Origin: JBBRZM01 sp963813635
Lineage (GTDB): Bacteria > Actinomycetota > Acidimicrobiia > IMCC26256 > JBBRZM01
Direction: 5' to 3'
Assembly (NCBI GenBank): GCA_963813635.1
Contig: CAWEZO010000011.1
Coordinates: 248,001 to 312,000 of the forward strand
DNA: 64,000 bases
In this document: positions 9,770 to 19,462 of the stretch, piece after piece
Numbering within the stretch: the first letter of the stretch is position 1
How the letters are laid out: every line of letters starts with the position of its first letter
Translations under genes and position numbers: made by a program
Notes under the pieces: model-generated
Databases searched by the model: none
Told to the model about the DNA's origin: nothing
The model's input: the letters and a program-made list of their open reading frames with translations, nothing else

Positions 9770-11817
9770 GCAGCGCCGCCGGCCGGAGCAGCGCCGGTCG
9801 CAGCGTGCGCGGCGATGCTGCGACGGCGTCGACGCCGGCGGTAGTCGTTGGCCCACCAGCCGGCGAGGAACACGCCGGCACCGGCGGTGAGGAAGATGCC
9901 GACGCCGCTGACGAACGTCGAGCGGACGTTCACGTTGGTGGACTTGATCACCAGTCCGCCGTCGAGTGAGGTGACGGTGAGGGCCATCGTGAACGTGCCC
10001 GACGTCCGCGATCCCACCTTGAAGCGCACGGTCGTGTTTTGCGGCGGAAGGACGAGGTCCCGCTCCGAGCCGTCGGGAAACACGAGCTTGTCGCTGGTCA
10101 GGCGCACCCGGACGTGCACCGTGCGGTTGGTCTGGTTGAGGAAGGTGAGTGGGATGGCGGCTTCCCGCCCGGTCAACGTGATCGTGTTGCCGACCGGCAC
10201 GCGGATTCCGGCGAGGAACGCGTCGATGGTCTGGTTGACGCCCACGAGCTCGGCTCGCGCGCCGGCGCGCCCGGCTGCGCCCCGCCAGACCGACGACAGC
10301 GCGACCAGGAGCGCGCGGTCGCCAACCTTCACGCTCGGGTCGCCGGGACCCACGAGCGTGCGGAAGGCGTTTTGGCGAGCCTGCGCCTCGCGATAGGAGC
10401 TCACCGAGACGGGCGGTGGTTGTGGCGCGCGCGAGCTGAGGTCGCGGACGACCGGTTGCTTACGCGAGTCGTTCTCGACCGGCACCGTCGAGAACAGCTT
10501 GTCGACGGTTGTGCCCGCGAGCAGCGGATGGTTCTTGAGCCCGTCGAGCACCGGAGTCAGCACCGCGTCGGGAAGCGCGGCTCGATCGGGATTCACGATC
10601 ACGACGCCACGCTGTACCGCGGGTTGCTCCTCGGCGACGATGGCCAGCCCGGCAAGGACGCGCTGCGCTCGCAGCGCGGGAGGATCGGTGCCGGTCAACA
10701 GGCGCGCCAGGTTCTCGTCGTCGGCAACTGCAACTGCCGTGCGGTCACCGGTTTGCAGTGTGAACGGCTGCGCCTGTGTGAGCTTCGGCGCCGTGGGCGT
10801 GAGCGAGGCCGGTTCCACGATCACGCGGTCGATACCGCTGTCGCGCAGTTTGGCGAGAGCAGCGTCGTCGAGGGGGCCCGGTCGGGCGGTGCGCGCGTCG
10901 AGACGGGTCGCGAGAACGGCGTCGAGCGTCTGGTTGCCTTGGACGAGCTCGGTGTCGAGCTCGGCGCTGAATCCTCCGGCAATGAGCGAAGGCGTGTCGA
11001 GGGGTACAAATGGCGCGCTGAGCACCTGATTCGACACGGTGCTAGCCCGGAAGTTGGCCAGGCTGGTTTGCAGCGGTGTGCGCAAGGCCGCGAGTGCAGA
11101 CCATGCGTCGAGCGTCTCGGGGTTGGGAGCGATTGTGACCGGGGTGCCGTTGGTGCGTGCGAGCAGCGCGACCTGGTGTCCGAGCCGTCCCTCGGGTTGC
11201 ATCTCCGCGACGACACGCGCGTCGGGGCTGCCGTCGGGCTTGATCGCGGGATCGGCAACCAGCGGCCAGACCCATGCGACTTGAAGCTTCTTCGTGGCAC
11301 CGAGGCCGGACGGGTCGACGGCGACGAGCGTTGTGGTGAAGCCGGTGAGCCGGGTTTCGTTTGCATCGCGTAACTCCACCTCCAGCGGGTAGACACCGGC
11401 CCGTCGGATCGGGAGCCGATTGGGATCTCGCGGCGCGGTGGCGGCCTGGAGCCCGAGCGGAAAGACACGGTCGCCATTTGGTCCCGCCGGCAGCGCGTCC
11501 AGCGGGTAGCGGATGACTTGGCCCAGCACCGATCCGAGATCCCTTCCCGACTGCACGCGGTCGTATGCACTGCGAGAGATCACGGCAGGGTGCGCGACCA
11601 CCGCGATCTCGGATCCCGCGGGTGCGCCGGATACGCGGAGCCTCAGCGGCGATTCGCCGCCGAACGGCACCCACGCCGGCTGCGCCTGCAGCGTGAAGCG
11701 CACGCCACTCGCGGGCCCACCACCGGCGCCGCGGGCGTCTGCCGGCGTCGACGAGACGACTACTGACCCTGCAGCCACCACGATCGCGGCGATGAGCCGC
11801 GAACGTCTGCGTCTCAC
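9766..11817 (-). CDS. Large secreted/membrane-anchored protein (Rv3909-like, DUF6049-type)
   Basis: 683 aa from a GTG that overlaps the acetyltransferase stop (GTGA at 11814-11817). N-terminal signal/TM segment (RLIAAIVVAAGSVVVSS), a long extracytoplasmic region, and a C-terminal TM (about residues 640-662: GVGIFLTAGAGVFLAGWW) with a basic tail. The order acetyltransferase, large exported protein, murJ matches mycobacterial Rv3909-Rv3910. Function unknown; coupling to murJ suggests a cell-envelope role. The family name is from memory and should be confirmed by profile search. Confidence 0.75.
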   Translation of the reverse strand: MRRRRSRLIAAIVVAAGSVVVSSTPADARGAGGGPASGVRFTLQAQPAWVPFGGESPLRLRVSGAPAGSEIAVVAHPAVISRSAYDRVQSGRDLGSVLGQVIRYPLDALPAGPNGDRVFPLGLQAATAPRDPNRLPIRRAGVYPLEVELRDANETRLTGFTTTLVAVDPSGLGATKKLQVAWVWPLVADPAIKPDGSPDARVVAEMQPEGRLGHQVALLARTNGTPVTIAPNPETLDAWSALAALRTPLQTSLANFRASTVSNQVLSAPFVPLDTPSLIAGGFSAELDTELVQGNQTLDAVLATRLDARTARPGPLDDAALAKLRDSGIDRVIVEPASLTPTAPKLTQAQPFTLQTGDRTAVAVADDENLARLLTGTDPPALRAQRVLAGLAIVAEEQPAVQRGVVIVNPDRAALPDAVLTPVLDGLKNHPLLAGTTVDKLFSTVPVENDSRKQPVVRDLSSRAPQPPPVSVSSYREAQARQNAFRTLVGPGDPSVKVGDRALLVALSSVWRGAAGRAGARAELVGVNQTIDAFLAGIRVPVGNTITLTGREAAIPLTFLNQTNRTVHVRVRLTSDKLVFPDGSERDLVLPPQNTTVRFKVGSRTSGTFTMALTVTSLDGGLVIKSTNVNVRSTFVSGVGIFLTAGAGVFLAGWWANDYRRRRRRRSIAAHAATGAAPAGGAA

Positions 11818-12512
11818 AACGATCGTCCGAGCACCGAGAGCCAGACCGGGAGGCGCCGAAAGCCACAACGCGCGTACAGCCCGAGCGCAGCCTCGTTGCC
11901 GACCTGGGTGTTGACGAGCGCGCGTTCGACCCGATGACGGCGCAACCATCGCAGCGCGTCGGCGACGAGCGCGTTGCCGAGCCCGCCACCCCGATGCGAT
12001 GGGTGCACGGCGACGCGTTGAAGGTATCCGAACACGCCGGCGCGTCCGCTGACGGCGTATCCGGCGAGCGCGCCGTGTTCGCCGGGGACCTCGATCGCTC
12101 GAAACCGTGAGATGGGGGTGGCCGCGATCGCTTCATCGAGTCCGAGATCGTCGAAATGCCAGAATTCGGCAAACGCGAGCGCGTCGATGGCGAGCACTTC
12201 GGATCGATCGTGTTGTCGAGCGCGGCGGGTGCTGTGGCGTCGAGCGGGCAGTCGCGAGAGATCGTGCTCGAGCAGGTGGAGGCGTTCCCGCAGCGCGAAG
12301 CCCGCGTCCACGAACGGAAGGGACTCGGCCGGAGTGAGCGCGCTCGTGACCACGGCCTCGTACCCGCGACCGCGGATTCGCTCGATGCACTGCTGGACGA
12401 CCTCGTCGGTCGGCGGGATTTCCGTGCCGACCACGAGGTGCGCGACACGGCCGTCACCGCGCCACGGGCTGACGCGCGCCCAGCCGCCGCACCAATGCAA
12501 GGTGTCGCTCAC
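11814..12512 (-). CDS. GNAT family N-acetyltransferase
   Basis: 232 aa. The acetyl-CoA-binding motif A is clear at LQRVAVHPSHRGGGLG (near residue 172), followed by ALVNTQVGNEAALGLYARCGFRR, typical of the GNAT C-terminus. The N-terminal half may be a degenerate second GNAT fold, as in MshD-type proteins. The GTG at 12512 is preferred because GAGAGG precedes it. It heads the minus-strand murJ-trxA cluster and diverges from the HDAC-like gene; the 79-base gap must hold both promoters. Substrate unknown. Confidence 0.85.
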   Translation of the reverse strand: MSDTLHWCGGWARVSPWRGDGRVAHLVVGTEIPPTDEVVQQCIERIRGRGYEAVVTSALTPAESLPFVDAGFALRERLHLLEHDLSRLPARRHSTRRARQHDRSEVLAIDALAFAEFWHFDDLGLDEAIAATPISRFRAIEVPGEHGALAGYAVSGRAGVFGYLQRVAVHPSHRGGGLGNALVADALRWLRRHRVERALVNTQVGNEAALGLYARCGFRRLPVWLSVLGRSL

Positions 12513-12591
12513 GCGCGGCTGCCTCTCGAAACCACCATGAAACGGCGAGCGTACCGTCGGCGCTCCATTCCGCCCCGGCACGGCTCGGCAA

Positions 12592-13648
12592 ATGGAGCGG
12601 TACTCTGCCGCCGTGTTGCTGGTTGCCCCGGATCCGGTGTACGGAGAGCACGATCCCGGGCCCGGTCATCCCGAGCGCCCAATCCGGCTGCGCGCCGTCG
12701 AGCAGGGAATCGCGGCTGCACGCGTTGACGACGCGATCACTGCGCTCGTACCGCGCGACGCAACGGTCGAGGAGCTCGAGCGCGTGCACAGCCCCCGGCT
12801 CGTCGCCGGGCTGCAGGCCCTATGCGCGGAGGGCGGCGGAGCGATCGATCCCGATACGGTCGCCTCGCCCGGTTCATTTGATGCCGCACGGCGCGCAGCA
12901 GGCGCGGGCCTAGCGGCTGTCGATGCGCTCCAACGCGGTGACGGCGCAGCCGCGTTCCTCGCAGTCCGACCGCCCGGGCATCACGCCCGTCCTGCGACCT
13001 CGATGGGTTTCTGTCTTCTCAACAATGTCGCGGTGACCGCCGGCGCGCTGGCCGACCGGGGAGAGCGCGTCTGCATCGTCGACTATGACGCCCACCACGG
13101 CAACGGCACCCAGGAGATCTTCTACGCCGACGCGCGCGTGCTCTACGTGTCATTCCACGAGTGGCCGCTGTATCCGGGCACCGGCCGGCTCCATGAGATG
13201 GGTATCGGCGACGGCGCCGGGCTGACGTGCAACTTTCCGTTGCCGAGCGGTGCGACCGGCGACGTCTACCTGCGCCGCGCTCGACGAGGTCGTCGCGCCG
13301 GTGGTCGAACGGTTCGACCCGACGTGGGTGCTCGTCTCGTGCGGTTTCGACGCCCACCGCGACGACCCGCTGACCGGCCTCGGCCTCTCGGCCGGCGACT
13401 ACGGGTTGCTTGCCGCAAGCGTTACTGAGCTCGCGCCCACAGGGCGCCTCATCGTGTTTCTCGAGGGCGGCTATGACCTCGACGCCCTCGAGAGCTCGGT
13501 GGCGGCGACGCTGCCCCCGCTCCTGGGACTGGGTGGGCGGGCGACGGAGCCGGCCACCGCCGGCGGCCCGGGGAGCAACGTCGTCGATGCCGCAAGTGCG
13601 CTTTGGGCAGCTTCTGCCGCCGGCGGGTCGGAGAGATCCAGCCTTTAG
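12592..13648 (+). CDS. HDAC/AcuC-family deacetylase, frameshifted as read
   Basis: Zinc-dependent histone-deacetylase superfamily (acetoin utilisation/acetylpolyamine amidohydrolase type). Motifs: HDPGPGHPERP near the N-terminus, RPPGHHA (catalytic His pair), DYDAHHGNGTQ (zinc ligands), CGFDAHRDDPL (zinc Asp) and EGGYDL (catalytic Tyr). The frame breaks near 13273 after GDVYL; the next frame continues AALDEVVAPVVERF. Reconstructed about 350 aa. GTG at 12613 is an alternative start that would place LLVAPDP at the N-terminus as in homologues. Substrate is not determinable. Confidence 0.9.
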
Positions 13649-13694
13649 CTTCGAATCGCCGGCGTCGATACCTGAGGAAACCGGGGAGACCGAC

Positions 13695-14819
13695 GTGGCA
13701 GATCTGGACGTGCTCTTGCAGTATGCGGTTGAGCGCGGCGCATCCGACCTGCACGTGAAGGTCGGCTCGCCGCCGCACGTTCGTATCGACGGCAAGCTCG
13801 ACACCACGCCGTTCGACTCGGTGTCGCCGGCCGACACGCAACGCATCGCAAGCCAGATCTTGCCCGAGGAGCGCGCCGCGGAGTTCGCGGCCGAGGGCGA
13901 CGCCGACTTCGCCTACAGCGTCCCCAGCCTCGGCCGCTTCCGCGTGAACGTGTTTCGTCAGCGCGGCTCGATCGGACTGGTGTTTCGCCAGGTGCTTCCC
14001 GGGATCCCGAGCTTCGAGGCGCTGGGACTTCCACCGGTCGTGCGCGGACTGTCGGAGGAGCCCCGTGGGCTCGTGCTCGTGACCGGTCCCGCGGCCTCGG
14101 GCAAGACGACGACGCTGGCGGCGATGATCGATCACATCAACGAGACGCAACAGAAGCACATTGTCACGATCGAAGATCCGATCGAGGTGCTGCATCCCGA
14201 CAAGCACTCGATTGTGAACCAGCGTGAGATCGGTACGGACACCGGGACCTTCGCCACCGCCCTGCAACGGGTGTTGCGCCAGGATCCCGACGTGATCTTC
14301 ATCAGCGAGATGCGCGATCCCGAAACGGTATCGGCAGCGATCGCGGCGGCCGAGACCGGCCACTTGGTGCTCTCGACGATGTACACGGTGGGCGTCATCG
14401 ACACCGTCAACCGTCTTGTCGACTTCTTCCCTCCGCACCAGCAGCGTCAGGTGCGCATGTCGGTTGCCACGGGGCTCCGCGGCATCGTCAGCCAGCGGTT
14501 GCTCGACCGGGCCGACGGGCAAGGCCGCGTCCCCGCGTTGGAAGTGCTCGTCGGCACCGACCAGACGCTCGAGGCGCTCGTGAATCCCGATCGAACCCAG
14601 GAGCTCGAACGGGTCATGGCCGAAGGCGACTACTACGGCATGCAGACGTTCGATCAGAACCTGCTCGCCCTGTTCAACGCCAACCTCATCAATCGCCGCG
14701 AGGCACTCGCGAGCTCGGCCAACCCCCGCGAGCTGCGGCTGCATCTCGAGCGGTCGGCCGGAGGGACGGGCGAGCACCGCGACGAGACCCTCGTCGAGCC
14801 GGCGTCGAGACCCCTCTAG
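13695..14819 (+). CDS. PilT-like type IV pilus retraction-type ATPase
   Basis: 374 aa, secretion/pilus hexameric ATPase of PilT subfamily. N-terminal PAS-like domain (ASDLHVKVGSPPHVRIDGKL), Walker A GPAASGKTTT, Asp box TIEDPIEV, Walker B DVIFISEMRDPE, and a C-terminal region aligning with PilT (GMQTFDQNLL, LINRREAL). The His-box position, usually TLHT, reads TMYT. GTG start has GGGGAG 7 bases upstream. No pilin, PilB, PilC or PilQ gene is in the window, so its partner system is unknown. Confidence 0.88.
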   Translation: MADLDVLLQYAVERGASDLHVKVGSPPHVRIDGKLDTTPFDSVSPADTQRIASQILPEERAAEFAAEGDADFAYSVPSLGRFRVNVFRQRGSIGLVFRQVLPGIPSFEALGLPPVVRGLSEEPRGLVLVTGPAASGKTTTLAAMIDHINETQQKHIVTIEDPIEVLHPDKHSIVNQREIGTDTGTFATALQRVLRQDPDVIFISEMRDPETVSAAIAAAETGHLVLSTMYTVGVIDTVNRLVDFFPPHQQRQVRMSVATGLRGIVSQRLLDRADGQGRVPALEVLVGTDQTLEALVNPDRTQELERVMAEGDYYGMQTFDQNLLALFNANLINRREALASSANPRELRLHLERSAGGTGEHRDETLVEPASRPL

Positions 14820-14866
14820 CCCGCCAGGGCCCTATCGGCCCGCCCGGTCGGGCGCCAGCCGCGACA

Positions 14867-16285
14867 ATGAGCCCCATGCAAGTGCCCGCTCGGCTCCAGC
14901 CGATCCTCGATGACGCGTCGCCGGTGCTCGAGCTGGCCCGGCGCCTCGCCGAGGCAGACCATCAGTGCTATCTCGTCGGCGGCAGCGTTCGCGATGCCTT
15001 GCTCGACCTGCCCCATGACGACATCGACGTCACGACCGGCGCGCGGCCCGACGAGGTCGAGCGACTCGTCCGTGGATGGGCCGATCACGTGTGGCTCCAG
15101 GGACAGCGTTTCGGCACCGTCGGATGCGAAGTGCGTGGGATGCGCATCGAGATCACCACGTTTCGCGCCGACGTGTACCGGCCCGAGAGCCGCAAACCGG
15201 AGGTGGAGTTCGCCGACGACGTCGAGACCGACCTGTCGCGGCGCGACTTCACGATCAACGCGATGGCGCTCCAGCTGCCCGAGCTGCGCTTCATCGACCC
15301 GTTCAGTGGGGCGGCCGACCTTGCCGCCAAGCGCCTGCGAACCCCGCTCGCGCCGGAGGTCTCGTTCCTCGACGATCCGCTCCGCATGCTCCGCGCAGCC
15401 CGCTTCATCGCACGGTTCGGGCTCGTCCCCGACCCGTCGTTGGTGGCAGCAGTGGAGCAGCTGCACAACCGGCTCGAGATCGTGAGTGCAGAGCGCATTC
15501 GCGACGAGCTGTCGAAGTTGCTGGTGGTGCCCGACCCGTCAGCCGGGCTGTGGTTCGTCGCCGAGACGAAGCTTTCCGACGAGTTCCTTCCCGAGCTCAA
15601 CGCCATGCGGCTCGAGCAAGATCCGATTCACCAGCACAAGGACGTGCTCGGGCACACGATCGCAGTTGTGGCGAAGACGCCATCCGACGGCCTCCGCGTG
15701 CGACTCGCGGCGCTGCTGCACGACATCGGGAAGCCGAAGACCCGCTCGATCGGTCCCGGCGGCGTGACCTTCCATCATCACGAGGTGGTGGGCGCGCGCA
15801 TGTCCGAGGAGCGGCTCCGCGCGCTGCACTACCCCAATGATGTGGTCGAAGCGGTCACCAAGCTCGTCTATCTGCATCTGCGCATCCACACGTATGCGAT
15901 GGGCTGGACCGATTCGGCGGTGCGCCGCTACGTGCGTGACGCCGGTCCGTTGCTCGACGACCTCAACAAGCTGCAGCGCGCCGATTGCACGACTCGCAAC
16001 CAGCGCAAGGCGGCCGCGCTCGGCCACCGGATGGACGAGCTCGAAGCGCGCATCGTTGCCCTGCGGGCCAAAGAGGAGCTCGACGCGATCCGTCCGCCGC
16101 TCGACGGCCGCCAGGTGATGGCATTCCTCGGTGTCGCACCGGGCCGTGAGGTCGGTGAGGCCCTTCGCTTCCTCCTCGACGCCCGCCTCGATGAAGGTCC
16201 GATCGAAGAGGCCGATGCCTACCTTCGGCTCGGCCAGTGGGCTCGCGAACGTGGGATCGAGCCGGTCGGCAAGGTGGACGACTGA
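14867..16285 (+). CDS. pcnA: CCA tRNA nucleotidyltransferase with HD domain
   Basis: 472 aa. Adds or repairs the CCA end of tRNAs. The nucleotidyltransferase motif GGSVRDALL...DIDVTTGA is at about residues 39-60 and RRDFTINAMAL near 124. The tail contains an HD phosphohydrolase domain (LAALLHDIGKPKTR near 283). The mycobacterial orthologue (Rv3907c) lies in the same neighbourhood. ATG at 14876 is a second possible start. Confidence 0.94.
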   Translation: MSPMQVPARLQPILDDASPVLELARRLAEADHQCYLVGGSVRDALLDLPHDDIDVTTGARPDEVERLVRGWADHVWLQGQRFGTVGCEVRGMRIEITTFRADVYRPESRKPEVEFADDVETDLSRRDFTINAMALQLPELRFIDPFSGAADLAAKRLRTPLAPEVSFLDDPLRMLRAARFIARFGLVPDPSLVAAVEQLHNRLEIVSAERIRDELSKLLVVPDPSAGLWFVAETKLSDEFLPELNAMRLEQDPIHQHKDVLGHTIAVVAKTPSDGLRVRLAALLHDIGKPKTRSIGPGGVTFHHHEVVGARMSEERLRALHYPNDVVEAVTKLVYLHLRIHTYAMGWTDSAVRRYVRDAGPLLDDLNKLQRADCTTRNQRKAAALGHRMDELEARIVALRAKEELDAIRPPLDGRQVMAFLGVAPGREVGEALRFLLDARLDEGPIEEADAYLRLGQWARERGIEPVGKVDD

Positions 16286-16293
16286 CCGACTAC

Positions 16294-16983
16294 CTATGCG
16301 CCCTCTTTGCGGGCCCGCCACACGATGGTGCTCGGTGGCGTCACCGACAACAGCGTGTTGGGCGCGGGAGGTGGCTCGATGAGCACCTCCACTCGGAATC
16401 CCGCCCGTCCGAGCTCCGTGAACACTTCGGAGATCGTTCTCGGGTAGAGCGTGATGGGTTCACCGTCGCGCTGCACGGTGACCGGCGACTCGTCGAAGTA
16501 CGAGCGAGACGAATCATCGGACCAAACCGGCGACAACGGGTGCTCGTAGCAGAACACGAAAGCACCCGCCGGTCGGAGCACTCGGTGGACTTGCCGGAAC
16601 AACCGGCTCACGTCGTCGACCTCGCCGATCGTGAACACGCTCAGCGCGACATCGATGGAGTCGGCGCGCAGAAACGCAAGGTCGGCGAGATCGGTCTCGT
16701 GCCATTCGATGCGCACTTCGGCCCGCTCCATCAAGCGGCGGGCGAGCGCGAGCTGGACGGTCGACGCGTCGACCGCGATGACCGTGGCGCCCTGCTTCGC
16801 GAGGGTCACCGCCGCCTGACCCGTGCCGCAACCGAGCTCGAGCACGCGTTTGCCCTTGACGTCGCCGATGAGCCGGAGCTCGCGCTCCGCCGGCCCGTCG
16901 GGCCCGTAAATCACGGTGTCGGTCTGAGGATCACCGTTCGGTTGACGGGCCGCGATCCGGTCCCAGCTCTCGATGTTGGTCAC
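16294..16983 (-). CDS. Class I SAM-dependent methyltransferase
   Basis: 229 aa. Rossmann methyltransferase with motif I VLELGCGTGQAA (about residues 47-58), acidic VIAVDAS at the end of beta 2, and motif IV/post-I consistent with methyltransferase_11/25 domains. Substrate unknown. It converges with pcnA (8-base gap) and lies downstream of ino1 in the same direction. Confidence 0.88.
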   Translation of the reverse strand: MTNIESWDRIAARQPNGDPQTDTVIYGPDGPAERELRLIGDVKGKRVLELGCGTGQAAVTLAKQGATVIAVDASTVQLALARRLMERAEVRIEWHETDLADLAFLRADSIDVALSVFTIGEVDDVSRLFRQVHRVLRPAGAFVFCYEHPLSPVWSDDSSRSYFDESPVTVQRDGEPITLYPRTISEVFTELGRAGFRVEVLIEPPPAPNTLLSVTPPSTIVWRARKEGA

Positions 16984-17054
16984 GACACAGTCTTAATCGC
17001 GAACGCCGCGCCGTGCTCGATCGCGGGCCGTTGTCGGAGACAGCGCCGGCGGAG

Positions 17055-18128
17055 CTACGCCCCGGCCGCGAACTCCTCGACCATCTCGTAGGCCCGGTCG
17101 TCGTGGTACTGCACCGGTGGCGACTTCATGAAGTAGGCCGACGGCCCGAGCAGCGGTCCGCCGATCCCACGGTCCAATGCCAGCTTGGCGCAGCGCAATG
17201 CGTCGATGATCACGCCGGCGGAGTTGGGCGAGTCCCACACCTCGAGCTTCATCTCGATGTTGAGCGGCGCGTCGCCGAAGTTGCGACCTTCGAGGCGGAT
17301 GTAGGCCCACTTGCGGTCATCGAGCCAGGCGACGTGGTCGGAGGGGCCGATGTGCACGTCGTCTGCGGCGATGCCGTTGTCGATCTGGCTGGTGACGGCC
17401 TGGGTCTTCGAGATCTTCTTCGACTCGAGCCGTTCGCGCTCCAGCATGTTCTTGAAGTCCATGTTGCCGCCCACATTGAGCTGGTAGGTGCGATCGAGCA
17501 CCATGCCCCGGTCTTCGAAGAGACGAGCGAGGATGCGGTGCACGATGGTCGCACCGACCTGGCTCTTGATGTCGTCACCGACGATGGGCAGGTTCGCGTC
17601 GGTGAACTTCTTCGCCCAGACAGGGTCGCTGGCGATGAACACAGGGATCGCGTTGACGAACGCGACACCGCTGTCGAGGGCCGCCTGTGCATACTGCTTC
17701 TGGGCGGCGTCGGAGCCGACGGGGAGGTAGCTCACGAGCACATCGGCGGCGGAGTCGCGCAGCACCTGGGTGACGTCGACCGGCTCGGCGGGAGACTCCT
17801 CGATCGTCTCGCGGTAGTACTTGCCGAGCCCGTCGAGGGTCGGTCCGCGCTGCACCTGCACGCCGAGCTCGCCGACGCGGGCGAACTTGATCGTGTTGTT
17901 CTGGCCCGCGTAGATCGCCTTGCCCATATCAAGGCCGACCTTGGCGGCGTCGACGTCGAACGCGGCGACGAACTCGACGTCACCGACGTGGTAGCCGCCG
18001 AGCTCGACGTGCATCAGGCCGGGCACGCTCTCGGTGGGGTCCGCGTTGCGGTAGTACTCGATGCCCTGGACGAGGCTGCTGGCGCAGTTCCCGACCCCGG
18101 CGATGGCGACTCGAATCTTCCCACTCAT
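17055..18128 (-). CDS. ino1: Inositol-3-phosphate synthase
   Basis: 357 aa, the short bacterial type. Converts glucose 6-phosphate to inositol 3-phosphate using NAD, feeding phosphatidylinositol and, in many actinobacteria, mycothiol. Motifs: AIAGVGNCASSLVQG (NAD binding), NVGGNMDFKNM (near residue 225) and LNIEMKLEVWDSPNSAGVIIDA. Its start overlaps the stop of the PadR gene (ATGA, 18125-18128), the arrangement seen at Rv0046c-Rv0047c, so PadR probably controls it. Confidence 0.96.
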   Translation of the reverse strand: MSGKIRVAIAGVGNCASSLVQGIEYYRNADPTESVPGLMHVELGGYHVGDVEFVAAFDVDAAKVGLDMGKAIYAGQNNTIKFARVGELGVQVQRGPTLDGLGKYYRETIEESPAEPVDVTQVLRDSAADVLVSYLPVGSDAAQKQYAQAALDSGVAFVNAIPVFIASDPVWAKKFTDANLPIVGDDIKSQVGATIVHRILARLFEDRGMVLDRTYQLNVGGNMDFKNMLERERLESKKISKTQAVTSQIDNGIAADDVHIGPSDHVAWLDDRKWAYIRLEGRNFGDAPLNIEMKLEVWDSPNSAGVIIDALRCAKLALDRGIGGPLLGPSAYFMKSPPVQYHDDRAYEMVEEFAAGA

Positions 18129-18784
18129 GCGGGCGCTCCTTCCGATGCAACGGTCGCTGCCTTGGGGGGCGGCGTCGAGGCTTGCGTCGCGGCGGTTGAC
18201 GCTCGCCGCTCTGTACTGATCAGCTCATCGACCCATTCGAGGTCGCGTTCGGTGGACTTCGTGCGATGTTCTGCGAGCGAACGCGTGTAGCGATCGCCCT
18301 TTGCGGCTCCGGTGCTCCGAGCACGAGACAGCCGGTCGGCGAGGGCGACCCGGCGCCGGCTGAGCAGCTCGAGGCGGCCGTCGCTCGACAGATGCCTCGC
18401 AAACGCGAACTTCAAGGTGAAGTCGCGGTCTTCGTCGGCGCCGGCGGGCGCACCGGCGATCAACAAGCGGGTGAACTGCTCCTCGCCGGCCGGGGTGATC
18501 CGGTACGCCTTGCGGGTGCGGCGAGCGGGCTTGGTGAGGCGGCGGATCTTCGCGGCCGCGGCCTCACCACTGAGCGACCCGGTGGCCGGAACCGACGCCC
18601 GAGAGGCCTCGGCCGGAGCGACGGTCTCGATCGCTCCGTCGCGCTCGAGCCGCTTGAGGGCCGGGTAGAGCGAGCCGTAGGAAACCCCCCACAGGAACCC
18701 CAGGGTTTCGCCCAGTCGCTTCTTCAGTTCGTAGCCGTGGAGCGGCTGTTCCTTGAGCAAGCCCAAGATGGCCAGTTCCAGCAC
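18125..18784 (-). CDS. PadR family transcriptional regulator
   Basis: 219 aa. N-terminal PadR winged helix (LAILGLLKEQPLHGYELKKRL and GSLYPALKRLERDG, residues 4-60) followed by a longer C-terminal helical region. Co-directional and overlapping with ino1. A perfect palindrome lies 27 bases upstream of its start, so auto-repression together with ino1 is likely. The inducer is unknown. Confidence 0.92.
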   Translation of the reverse strand: MLELAILGLLKEQPLHGYELKKRLGETLGFLWGVSYGSLYPALKRLERDGAIETVAPAEASRASVPATGSLSGEAAAAKIRRLTKPARRTRKAYRITPAGEEQFTRLLIAGAPAGADEDRDFTLKFAFARHLSSDGRLELLSRRRVALADRLSRARSTGAAKGDRYTRSLAEHRTKSTERDLEWVDELISTERRASTAATQASTPPPKAATVASEGAPA

Positions 18785-18810
18785 GGAGCTTCCTCTCCCG
18801 AATCCAGGTT

Positions 18811-18835
18811 TCGATATATCGGTGCGATATATCGA
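18811..18835. promoter_or_regulatory. Palindromic operator upstream of padR-ino1
   Basis: Perfect inverted repeat with 10-base arms TCGATATATC and GATATATCGA around a 5-base spacer GGTGC. It is strikingly AT-rich against the surrounding GC-rich DNA and sits upstream of the padR start at 18784. PadR proteins are known to bind dyads of about this size, so it is probably the PadR operator; the ATAT core may double as a -10 region. Confidence 0.7.
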
Positions 18836-18977
18836 TAAGGCAGTATCGCGAGTCTGCCGTCCACCGTCAAGTCACCTCCCGTTCACCGCGGTCTCACGCC
18901 GGACGGGACCGCCTCCTGTCCGCAGTGCCTCCGTCTGTGCGCTGTTCACCCGCTTGTAATGGCGTCGGTACACTTCG

Positions 18978-19346
18978 GTGGTGCGCAGGCACACCGACTA
19001 CACGCTGGCCCGCCGGGCCGTCCTCCGGGACTTGCGACGAGGTGTGCTCACCCGTCTCGACGTCTGTGACGCACATCCCGAGCTCCTGCGGGCGGGTCAC
19101 CACGTGGGCGAAGCGGCGCCTCACGACTGTCCGGTCTGTGGCGCCGACCGCGTGCGGTTCGTGCAGTACGTCTACGGCGACAAGCTGAAGACGGCCAACG
19201 GACGGTGTATCAGCCATCCGACCGAGCTCGAGAAGCTCGGCTCGAAAGTCGACGAGTTCGCCTGTTACATCGTCGAGGTGTGTCTCGAATGCCGGTGGAA
19301 TCACCTCGATCGCCGTGAGCTGCACGGCCGGCGCCACGCCGGCTGA
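18978..19346 (+). CDS. DUF5318-like zinc-ribbon protein
   Basis: 122 aa. CPVCG (about residue 51) and CLECRW (about 106) form a probable zinc site, with conserved KTANGRCISHPTELE between them. It resembles the actinobacterial DUF5318 family; the mycobacterial member (Rv0049) also sits beside padR-ino1. Function unknown. GTG at 18981 is an alternative start. Confidence 0.8.
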   Translation: MVRRHTDYTLARRAVLRDLRRGVLTRLDVCDAHPELLRAGHHVGEAAPHDCPVCGADRVRFVQYVYGDKLKTANGRCISHPTELEKLGSKVDEFACYIVEVCLECRWNHLDRRELHGRRHAG

Positions 19347-19462
19347 CCCGCGCGCGGCAGGCCGTCGACCGACACCCCGGACGGGCACGACGGTCTCGGC
19401 CTGGGGTAGCCTGATTTGTACCGCCGGGAGCCGTGTGAGCCCTGGACGGTGGAGGTACGGAA

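Noticed and set aside
17013..18290. 425-aa plus-strand open frame
   Set aside because: Shadow of ino1 on the opposite strand; no homology.
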